Both the position numbers and the translations under genes were made by a program. A DNA stretch of 11,561 bases from Myxococcales bacterium UBA5297. Lineage in GTDB: Bacteria; Myxococcota; Myxococcia; Myxococcales; UBA5297. The stretch is taken from positions 33,735 through 45,295 of the forward strand of contig DHSB01000115.1 in NCBI GenBank assembly GCA_002408385.1. Reading direction: 5' to 3'. Of the stretch, positions 1 through 5,845 are shown piece after piece (within the stretch, counting starts at the first letter, position 1; each line of letters begins with the position of its first letter). The notes under the pieces are model-generated. The model saw only the letters and a list, made by a program, of their open reading frames with translations. It was not told the DNA's origin and did not search any database.

Positions 1-258
1 GCCGTATTCGAGCTCGTACTCCTCGCCTTCGGCGCACGAGAAGAAGACCTCGGCGAGCGGGGAGCGTTGCCAATCGATGATCGACAGGCCGCCCGAAAGG
101 CGCGTCTCGTGGCCGAGGAGCAGGTCGGTCACACGGCCGCCGGTCTGCAGGCGCATATGAGCCAAGTAGGGAGCGCCCGCGGCCGGGCGTGCGGCGAGCC
201 GCGCGAGTTGCTCTTGCCGTTCGATCCGTCTGCGCTCGTCCGGGGTGAGGCTCTTCAC
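1..258 (-). CDS. HelD/UvrD-like helicase, N-terminal 86 residues (3' end off the left edge)
   Basis: Only the first 86 codons are visible. I chose the GTG at 258-256 because GGGAGGA lies just upstream, a good ribosome binding site; the frame stays open further upstream but without another convincing start. The peptide begins with a charged helix (about residues 5-22, DERRRIERQEQLARL), followed by PYLAHMRLQTGG, then VTDLLLGHETRL and IIDWQRSPLAEVFF, with an acidic EGEEYELEYG near the edge. In HelD-type superfamily 1 helicases the N-terminal arm is followed by a small beta domain carrying a conserved IDW-(R)-(A/S)P element, and the match here is to that element. The Walker A and helicase motifs would lie outside the window, so ATPase function cannot be checked. 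The role would be RNA polymerase recycling or DNA unwinding, by family only. The start codon overlaps the TGA of an unconvincing upstream frame (GTGA). Confidence 0.6.
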   Translation of the reverse strand, partial: MKSLTPDERRRIERQEQLARLAARPAAGAPYLAHMRLQTGGRVTDLLLGHETRLSGGLSIIDWQRSPLAEVFFSCAEGEEYELEYG

Positions 259-423
259 GTTTCCTCCCGTGCCCCCGGTGACTTGGCGGGCCAGAAATCG
301 ACGCGATTGCGCGGCAAACCCCCGGAATAAACAAGCTCCCAAATGATCCGCAGGTGTCGGATACTGTTGGCGTCTTTCGCGGTGGCCGACCGGGAGAGAG
401 GCCGGCTCGGGGGCTCGGGAGGT
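259..423. other. Upstream region of the helicase-like gene
   Basis: This 165-bp stretch separates the helicase-like gene, which starts at 258 on the minus strand, from the tandem repeat array. I see the ribosome binding site at its left end and no convincing -35/-10 pair, RNA gene or coding sequence. From about 405 the sequence begins to resemble a degenerate copy of the 42-bp repeat, so the array probably once extended further. The promoter of the helicase gene is expected here or inside the array. Confidence 0.4.
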
Positions 424-748
424 CGCTCGACAGTTGGATCGAGCCTCTGATCCAAATCAGGAGGCCCATAGAAAGTTGTAGCGAACACCTGATCCAAATC
501 AGGAGGCCTATCGACAGTTGGAGCGAGCCCCTGATCCGAGCCAGGTGGCCCATCGAAAGTCGTATCGAACACCTGATCCGAGTCAGGTGGCCCATCGAAA
601 GTTGTATCGAGCACCTGATCCGAGCCAGGTGGCCCATCGAAAGTTGGATCGAACACCTGATCCGAATCAGGTGGCCCATCGAAAGTTGTATCGAGTCCCC
701 GATCCGAATCAGGTGGCCTATCGAAAGTTGGATCGAGCACCTGATCTG
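424..748. repeat. 42-bp tandem repeat array, 7 full units plus partial ends, each with an internal hairpin
   Basis: The anchor CTGATCC (CCGATCC in the seventh unit) recurs at 447, 489, 531, 573, 615, 657 and 699, with a diverged anchor at 741, so the spacing is exactly 42 bp. The units differ at a few positions, for example GAATC/GAGTC/GAGCC/AAATC and AGTTGTATCGA/AGTTGGATCGA. The right-hand units carry CACCTGAT-CCGA-ATCAGGTG, an inverted repeat with 8-bp arms and a 4-base loop. In units with GAGTC or GAGCC the arms are slightly weakened, and units 1 and 2 have a related CTGAT/ATCAG stem with GCCT/AGGC flanks. The rest of the unit is a spacer, GGCCCATCGAAAGTTGTATCGAG-like. Because 42 is divisible by 3, several frames stay open through the array, so open frames are not evidence of coding. 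The array ends about 165 bp upstream of the helicase-like start. Confidence 0.93.
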
Positions 749-869
749 TCGGTTTTCAGGGCCTCTCACCCCCTGCTTCTCAAGGGCATTCACCCCGGGG
801 GGCCCACCGCGTGACCGGGTGAAGATGGCTCAAGCCGCCGCGAAGAGGCAGAGGGCGACCGAAGGCGAC

Positions 870-1110
870 TGGAGCGCAGTGACAAGCCTCTCGTACGACA
901 GCCGAGACCGGGTGCTCAGCGGGGTCGAGAGCCGGAGCGCCGCGGGCCTTTCCTATCGCTACGAGACGACGACGAGCTGGAGCGGCGCACCGCGACGATC
1001 GCCACCGGATGGGAGCGCCGGCGGACCGGGAGGAGACGGTGCTCGTCGACCGCCTGGGCAATCAGCTCTCGCGGGTCGCGGGCGGTCTGACCGACAGGTG
1101 GAGCGGCAAC
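870..1110 (+). pseudogene. Degenerate Rhs/YD-repeat fragment
   Basis: One plus-strand frame reads WSAVTSLSYDSRDRVLSG and then AAGLSYRYE, which fits the YD repeat pattern Y-D-x-x-x-R ... Y-x-Y-(D/E) of Rhs proteins. Right after YRY (about 962) the next plausible stretch, DDDELERRTATIATGWERR, lies in another frame. A third frame then gives REETVLVDRLGNQLSRV and GGLTDRW up to about 1110. Read together with two frameshifts, this makes a continuous YD-like sequence of about 75-80 residues with no usable start or end, so I call a broken gene remnant. Rhs proteins are large secreted or toxin-delivery scaffolds; the remainder is absent. The match rests on short motifs and could be chance in GC-rich DNA, so confidence is moderate at best. 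Confidence 0.42.
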
Positions 1111-1119
1111 GCTCTGCGC

Positions 1120-1420
1120 CCCGGGGCCGCGGGAGCTTCTCGAAGCTCACCGCGCCGTCCTCGGGCGCGGGGAAGCCCCCGTCGGGCACGAGCGCGTAGT
1201 GGTGCAGGTTGAGGTTGAGCTGCGACCCGAAGCGCCGGGTGAAGCAGACCGCCCCGGTCTTCGGTCCAGGCAGGCCCAGGCGGCGCGCCTGCAGCCGCAG
1301 CCAGCGCGGGTAGGAGAGCAGCCACGGAAGGCAGAACCCGGTCGACGAGATGCGCCGCGCGCGGCACGAGGGGCAGAAGCCGCGAGTCTTGTAGCTGAAG
1401 GCGACCGTCTTGGCCGTCTG
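1120..1420 (-). pseudogene. IS91-type transposase remnant with zinc-binding motif, frameshifted and internally deleted
   Basis: The minus strand reads AKTVAFSYKTRGFCPSCRAR, matching the N-terminal zinc-binding segment (AFSCK.RGFCPSC..RR) of IS91/IS801-type transposases. The family sequence continues in a neighbouring frame as AAHLVDRVLPSV (about 1366-1330), then back in the first frame as LLSYPRWLRLQ, and then, after an apparent large deletion, as KTGAVCFTRRFGSQLNLNLH and HYALVPDGGF, which match the conserved RFGSALNLNxHxHxLVxDGVF block. Two frame changes, loss of the sequence between these blocks and loss of the catalytic C-terminal part make the element inactive. The order of blocks is correct, so this is one decayed gene rather than scattered chance hits. 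I found no element ends or target duplications. Confidence 0.75.
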
Positions 1421-1428
1421 CCACGCGC

Positions 1429-1676
1429 GCCTTCCGGTGCGTCCCATCCGCTGCAGGAACGAGGAGACGCTGCTCGGCGCGTCCGCCTGGAACACGCGGT
1501 CGAGGTCCCCAGCTCCAGGGTCGAGGTGCAAACGATGCAGGCGGTACTCCCGCGGTGGAAACGCTCCTCGGCCGCTCCTCGAGCGAGACCGAGCTGTGCT
1601 GGACGAAGAGCTCGGTGCCCCGCCCGCGCAGCCGCTCCGCCGCCGATTCGGTGAGCGCGCGGCTTTGGCTGCCACG
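1429..1676 (-). pseudogene. Remnant of a superfamily 2 (DEAD/DEAH, Lhr-like) helicase C-terminal domain
   Basis: Three minus-strand frames, read in order, give SRALTESAAERLRGRGTELF and VQHSSVSLEER (about 1674-1572, motif IV region), FHRGSTACIVCTSTLELG (1560-1507, motif V), and GDLDRVFQADAPSSVSSFL followed by QRMGRTGRR (about 1507-1429, motif VI). Intact relatives read CTSTLELGIDVGDLDRV across motif V. Here the IDVG segment is missing and the frame shifts at that point, which fits a small deletion of about 11 bases. No Walker A or DEAD/DEAH box is present upstream, so only the second RecA-like lobe survives. The fragment passes directly into the transposase remnant at about 1420-1430, pointing to recombination or insertion at this site. 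Confidence 0.72.
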
Positions 1677-1937
1677 TCACCCTCGCGAGCCGCCCCTCGC
1701 TCGTCCGGAATTCGGGCGGTGGAAGGTGATTGTCCAGCGCAGGTAGGGAGCTCAAGACGCAACCGCCGAAGGCAATGCCACGCCTCCGGCGGTCGAGCTT
1801 ATCTGGAGGTTTAGGGGCGCTCGGCGACCGGGTTGAGCCCGTCGGATCGCCGCCTGCCTCTTCGCTGCAGAGAGTGTTGGCGCGCGCCGTGGCGACCGGA
1901 GTGCTTCACGCCTTTCCGGTCGAACACGCCAGCTCGA
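1677..1937. other. Gene-poor spacer between helicase remnant and S74 gene
   Basis: No supported gene is seen in this 261-bp stretch. Its left part (to about 1745) may be a further decayed extension of the helicase remnant, since an open frame with PPPEFRTSEGRLAR continues there, but I recognise no motif. Its right part is the 3' flank of the S74-domain gene and contains one perfect 8-bp stem-loop, listed separately. Confidence 0.5.
1893..1922 (-). terminator. Possible stem-loop terminator of the S74-domain gene
   Basis: CGACCGGA (1893-1900) and TCCGGTCG (1915-1922) are perfect 8-bp inverted arms around a 14-base loop, which itself contains a short GTG/CAC pairing. It begins 16 bases past the stop codon on the minus strand, the expected place for a terminator. 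No T-run follows in the minus-strand direction, so it is not a classical Rho-independent terminator; it may instead act as a 3' stabilising stem or be incidental. Confidence 0.35.
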
Positions 1938-3284
1938 CTATCTGTGTATCGCGGGCTTGCCCTCGACTGCGCTGAGCCGCTCCTCGATGGCGCCCAGAGC
2001 CGCCTTCAGGTCTTGATTCTCCTGGCGAAGGCGCTTGAGCTCCGCCTGCTGCGCCTGGCCGATCTTGGCGAGGACCGAGATCATTTCGGTCGGGAGGATG
2101 CCCTTGCCGTCGGAGCTCTGTAGGTCGTCCGGAGTCTCCTCGGCGATGAACCCGAGATGGCTTCCTCCGCCATGCGAGGGTTTGAAGCGAAAGCGCACCG
2201 GGCGAAGCTCGGAGAGCAGCGAGAAGGCGTCCTCTGCGCTCAGGTCTCGGATGTTCTCCTTGTGGTCGCGGGACGAGGTCTGGACCAGGTTGTAGACCAC
2301 GACCCGGCCGTCATCAGCCACGATCAGCGGGGTGAGCATGTCGCCGTTGTTCTTGTAGCCCCAGAACTGAATCCCCGGGGTGCCGTAGCCCTTCATGTGG
2401 TAGAGCGTCCACGTCTTCACCTCTGTTGGGCCGGTCTTCGAGCTGTTCCTCAGGCTCAGGTTAGGACCCTCGTTCCCTGCCTCCTCTACGTAGATACCGC
2501 CAGAGGTTTGGAGCTTGGCCCCGCCGTCCGGGTAGAGCCCGACCCCAAGTCTGCCGTCGTCGGTCAAGACCAGCCGCCGTTGGCACATTCCGCCCGAAGA
2601 GCACCCGTTCACGTCGTAATTCCACAACTGCAGCGACGGCCCTCCGAAAGCGCCGTCTTCAAAGTTGTGGAACGTCCAGTTGCTTGCGGTGCCGGCCGGT
2701 TTGAGGGGGTTGATCAACTCCAGGCTCCCTTCGCTCCTCACCCGGCCGACCACGTGAAGCGCCTGTGCAGGCGTCGTGGTGCCAATCCCCACATTCCCGC
2801 TCACCAAGAGCTTCCCCTCGTTGCGCTGGTTGCCGACGACGTGAAGCGTTTCGGCGGGGCTCGAGGTGCCGACCCCCAGCCTTCCGGTGACGGTGAAGGT
2901 GTCGGCGGTCCGCCCGCGCACCGCCTGCGGGGCCGCATAGACCTGCTGGCGCGGCGTGAGAGTGGTCGCGTCGACCGTGACCTCGACGAAGAGCGAGCCT
3001 GCCGTAAAGACGGGATCGGGCAGTGGAGTGCCTGGCCGAGCGCCGAGGACCACCGAGAAGGCCCCGCTCGTCACGGCGACGGTCTGGGTCTCCTCGAACA
3101 GCTTGTTGCCGCCGGAAGCTGCGTCGTAGAGCGCGAACCGCATGCCGAACGCGGCGCTGGGCGCGTTCCCGTCGATCTCCAGGCGGCCAGAATAAGGGAT
3201 GGCGCGGGCCGGATCGGCGGCCGAGGCGAGGGAGCACGTTCCAAGGGCTGCCAGAACGGCAAGGAAGCGGGACAGGAATCTCAT
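1938..3284 (-). CDS. Secreted tail-fibre-like protein with C-terminal peptidase S74 chaperone domain
   Basis: The gene encodes 448 residues from ATG 3284, with AGAGG a few bases upstream, to TAG 1938. Residues 1-22 form a signal peptide (basic MRFLSRF, hydrophobic core, cleavage near ASA-AD). Residues 28-125 form a beta-rich domain opening IPYSGRLEIDG and containing FALYDAASGGN, a pattern seen at the N-terminus of exported bacterial fibre-like proteins. Two repeats follow, RLGVGTSSPAETLHVVGN (135-152) and NVGIGTTTPAQALHVVGR (164-181), typical of trimeric tail-fibre shafts, then two related beta segments around 200-330 with WTFHNFEDG and WTLYHMKGY. From about 337 comes the S74 domain: SSRDHKENI, with the Ser337...Lys342 spacing of the self-cleaving Ser-Lys dyad, RPVRFRFK and LGFIAEETPD. 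It ends in a coiled coil (about 404-440). In known members this domain trimerises the fibre and then cuts itself off. The signal peptide and the lack of phage genes nearby favour a cellular surface protein over a prophage fibre. Confidence 0.92.
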   Translation of the reverse strand: MRFLSRFLAVLAALGTCSLASAADPARAIPYSGRLEIDGNAPSAAFGMRFALYDAASGGNKLFEETQTVAVTSGAFSVVLGARPGTPLPDPVFTAGSLFVEVTVDATTLTPRQQVYAAPQAVRGRTADTFTVTGRLGVGTSSPAETLHVVGNQRNEGKLLVSGNVGIGTTTPAQALHVVGRVRSEGSLELINPLKPAGTASNWTFHNFEDGAFGGPSLQLWNYDVNGCSSGGMCQRRLVLTDDGRLGVGLYPDGGAKLQTSGGIYVEEAGNEGPNLSLRNSSKTGPTEVKTWTLYHMKGYGTPGIQFWGYKNNGDMLTPLIVADDGRVVVYNLVQTSSRDHKENIRDLSAEDAFSLLSELRPVRFRFKPSHGGGSHLGFIAEETPDDLQSSDGKGILPTEMISVLAKIGQAQQAELKRLRQENQDLKAALGAIEERLSAVEGKPAIHR

Positions 3285-3490
3285 TGGGCCTCTACCTTAT
3301 CAAGGGCCGAGCGCACCCGCTCAGCATCATTTCGACTCACGCGTATCCACCCACGGGGATTGAAACGCGGCCCCAACGCGTCGTTTGGAACTCGGTCGCT
3401 TGCCGGCGAGGGCCGGCGGCACTTCCGTGGCGTCCAGGGTCAGACGTGGTGTGACCGGGGAGGCTCGGTTCATCGTGGTCTGCTGCCAGG
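3285..3490. other. Spacer between lipoprotein gene and S74-domain gene
   Basis: These 206 bp hold the 3' flank of the lipoprotein gene and the 5' flank of the S74 gene. A palindrome pair GCCGGC (3402-3407) and GCCGGC (3412-3417) around GAGG can form a short 6-bp stem on either strand, but no T-run follows, so a terminator is only a weak possibility. At the left end, in the minus-strand sense, TTGATAAGG precedes the AGAGG ribosome binding site. I see no reliable promoter, so whether the S74 gene shares the upstream message is open. Confidence 0.4.
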
Positions 3491-5827
3491 CTATTGCGGA
3501 GTGACGCAGTATACGTTGGCGCCAGCCGCGCCGCACGAGGCGGTCGCGGTCGTCGGCAGGGCCGGGATCCCGCCCTGCAACTTGTAGCTCGTCCCGCTGC
3601 CCTGCGGCTGCTGCTGCTCCACGGCCTCGGTCAAGCTGGTGCGCCCGCACAGCCAGATGCCCGTGCGCGGCGAGACTTCGCTGAAGGCGAGCATGAGGTC
3701 CTTGGACGGGCAGCCGTACTCGCAGGAGTCGCCCAGCGAGCTCAGACTGCACCCGCAGTGGAGGAAGCCGAAGTTGGTCGGGTCGCCAATGCATTGCGAG
3801 CTGTTGAAGATCTTCACCGGGTTGAAGCCGGGGCAGCGGTCGGGATACTCGGCGCACTCGTTGACGCAGCCGCGCGCGTAGCTCGTCCCGTTGTCCGGCA
3901 GGTAGTCGAGGTAGTTGATGGCGGCCAGGTATGCCGGCGAACCCTTGGTGGTGGAAGCCTGGGGGTCGACGACCGTGGTCGTCACCGTGCAGGTCAGCGC
4001 CGGGTCAGACGGGTTTGCCGCGGCGGCGCCCGCGGGCAGCGTGGCCGGCCCGTAGGAGGCGCCGGATGCACTGCAAACGTTGATCTTGTAGGTGCCGCTC
4101 TCCGCTTGCGCCTTGGTGACCTGGTTGGGAAGCATCTTCTGCGCGGACGTGGCGATGAGCTTCAGGCACTTGAACTGGCTCGCGATGTTCATCCCGGCCC
4201 ACTGGGGCTCTGCGGCGTATTGCTCAAAGTCCATTCCGGCGTTCTTGTCGGCGCTCAGGTCCGCGTCGGCCTTCAGGTCGCACTGGCGCCAGTAGTCCTT
4301 GCCCGGCGGCAGCGCCCCGTAGTTGAGCTCCAGCCGCATCCCGTCCGCGGCGCCCGACAGCCGCGACTTCTCGGCGATGTGGTAGCGGCCAGCGGCTTCG
4401 CCCTCCGCGGGCGGCTCGTACCAGCCGCGGTACAGCTCGAGGAAGTAGGCCCATTCGGCGAGGCCCTTGATCGGATTGGCTGGATCAGCCATCGAAGGGT
4501 CCTTCTGCCACTCGTCCACGTCGTCCTTGCCGTTGTCGTTGAAGTCCACCACCTGGCCGTTCTCGCTGGGCGAGACGCAGACCTTGGTCAGGCTGTTGAG
4601 CTCTTCCGCCTTCAGCCGTCTGCCCGGGTAGGCGGGCAGCAGCGGAGGGGTGGCGTGGTAGGCGTCGTCGAGCAGCCCCTGCTCGTCGTTGCGCTGCGAC
4701 TCGTAGAGCCACAGGGCCGGGTTCAGGCTTACCGTGCGCTGCTGATCCTTGGTGTTGTGGAGCACGATGCGGTCGATCGTCCGCACGTCGCAGCGCGCGT
4801 TGGCCTTGAGCACCGGATCGTCGCCGACGAGCACCGCCCAAGCCTGCACCTTGACCCAGCCGTCGCCGTCGGCATCGCAGGCGCGGATTCCGCCGTAGCT
4901 GCCCGGATCGACGAAGTAGCCGGGCTCCGTCTCGCAGACGCAGGTATCGTACAGGGTGGCGGCGGTCAGGTAAGGGCCGATGCCGCCCTCGCGCTGGGCA
5001 CAGTCGCGCGGGCACGGCGCGCACGCCCCGCCCACCGTCGGGGCCGCGTCGGTGCCGCAGTCGGAGGCGGCCAGGCACAGCGCATCGGTGGAGGCGGTCG
5101 CCTCGAAGCAGATCTGCCCAGTGGGGCAAGGGGGGCGGTCCCTGCACTTGAGCGGCGCGCGGCACTCCTTGCTCGTCGGGTCCTCGATATAGCCGGCAAC
5201 GCAGCCGGTGCAGTGCGCGTTGGGCAGCTCCTCGCACAGCCGGTCGGAGGCAGCGCAACCGATCTCGGCGCAGGTCTTCTTCTCCTCGCAGGTGCCGTCG
5301 ACCTCCACGTAGCCGTCCACGCAGTCGACGCAGGCCGCCTGGCCGGGGAAGTTCTCCAGGCACTGGCGGAACTGCGCGGCGCAGGCGGCGCCGATGCTCG
5401 CCTGCGCCGGGGTCGCGTCGCAGGTCGCCCAAGGCACGCAGGCCCCGGAGGCGTCTTCGGCATGCCCGTCGACACCCCCGCCGCAGGAGCGCGCCCCCTC
5501 GTCTCCCAGGCATTCGCGGTGCTGCGAGGCGCAGCCGAGCAGCTCGCAGCCAGGCGCCACGCAGGTCAGCGCCGCGGCGTCCCACACCCAGCCCTCGACG
5601 CAAGAGGCCTCGCAGCGTGCTGGAGCGGTGGTGGTGGCGGCGATGCAGACCTGGTGCCCCTTGCAGGCGATCTCGGCGCAGTCCTTGTAGCGGCAGGCGC
5701 CGTCGTCGCAGACCTGGTCGCCGCCGCACGCCTCGCAGGGATCGCCCGCGACCGGCGCCGTCGACGAGCAGTTGCAGGCCGCCGCCGCCAAGCACACGAG
5801 CACGCTCGTGCAAAGAAGTCGCTTCAT
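3491..5827 (-). CDS. Cys-rich surface lipoprotein with Ca-binding-like Asp loops
   Basis: The gene encodes 778 residues from ATG 5827, with GAGG seven bases upstream, to TAG 3491; an in-frame TTG at 5842 is a poorer start. Residues 1-18 are a lipoprotein signal (MKRLL, hydrophobic stretch, LAAAAC18), so Cys18 is the likely lipidated residue. Residues 30-230 hold four related Cys modules beginning at about Cys50, Cys94, Cys136 and Cys186, each with a pattern like C-x4-C-x5-(R/Q)-x-C ... C-x2-G(Y/W/H) ... C; CVDCVDGYVEVDGTC and CTGCVAGYIEDPTSKEC are the clearest. More Cys pairs continue to about residue 300. DADGDGW (318-324) and DFNDNGKDDVDE (428-439) look like Ca-binding Asp loops. The C-terminal third is again Cys-rich (CVNECAEYPDRC, HCGCSLSSLGDSCEYGC). 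I recognise no enzyme signature. The 18-bp gap to the upstream giant gene implies cotranscription and a shared role. It is probably an outer-membrane or surface protein; its function is unknown. Confidence 0.9.
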   Translation of the reverse strand: MKRLLCTSVLVCLAAAACNCSSTAPVAGDPCEACGGDQVCDDGACRYKDCAEIACKGHQVCIAATTTAPARCEASCVEGWVWDAAALTCVAPGCELLGCASQHRECLGDEGARSCGGGVDGHAEDASGACVPWATCDATPAQASIGAACAAQFRQCLENFPGQAACVDCVDGYVEVDGTCEEKKTCAEIGCAASDRLCEELPNAHCTGCVAGYIEDPTSKECRAPLKCRDRPPCPTGQICFEATASTDALCLAASDCGTDAAPTVGGACAPCPRDCAQREGGIGPYLTAATLYDTCVCETEPGYFVDPGSYGGIRACDADGDGWVKVQAWAVLVGDDPVLKANARCDVRTIDRIVLHNTKDQQRTVSLNPALWLYESQRNDEQGLLDDAYHATPPLLPAYPGRRLKAEELNSLTKVCVSPSENGQVVDFNDNGKDDVDEWQKDPSMADPANPIKGLAEWAYFLELYRGWYEPPAEGEAAGRYHIAEKSRLSGAADGMRLELNYGALPPGKDYWRQCDLKADADLSADKNAGMDFEQYAAEPQWAGMNIASQFKCLKLIATSAQKMLPNQVTKAQAESGTYKINVCSASGASYGPATLPAGAAAANPSDPALTCTVTTTVVDPQASTTKGSPAYLAAINYLDYLPDNGTSYARGCVNECAEYPDRCPGFNPVKIFNSSQCIGDPTNFGFLHCGCSLSSLGDSCEYGCPSKDLMLAFSEVSPRTGIWLCGRTSLTEAVEQQQPQGSGTSYKLQGGIPALPTTATASCGAAGANVYCVTPQ

Positions 5828-5845
5828 GTGAAAGCCTCGCAAGCT

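Noticed and set aside
424..748. The tandem array as a CRISPR array.
   Set aside because: The whole 42-bp unit repeats, including the part between hairpins. There are no unique spacers of regular length and no cas genes.
354..1199. A 281-codon plus-strand open frame through the tandem repeat.
   Set aside because: Repeat length divisible by 3 keeps several frames open. It joins an IRxRWPIES-like repeat peptide to Rhs-like and unrelated sequence, has no ribosome binding site, and the Rhs part soon changes frame.
959..1762. A 267-codon minus-strand open frame as one intact gene.
   Set aside because: It strings together pieces of a helicase and a transposase in part-correct frames. The conserved blocks jump frames, so it is a mosaic of pseudogenes.
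3402..3417. GCCGGC-GAGG-GCCGGC stem as a terminator of the lipoprotein gene.
   Set aside because: It has only 6 bp with no T-run. Such palindromes are frequent by chance in this GC-rich sequence.
5828..5842. An upstream TTG start for the lipoprotein (five extra residues).
   Set aside because: ATG 5827 has a well-spaced GAGG and gives a canonical lipoprotein signal starting MKRLL. The TTG would place MRGFH before it and overlaps the ribosome binding site.
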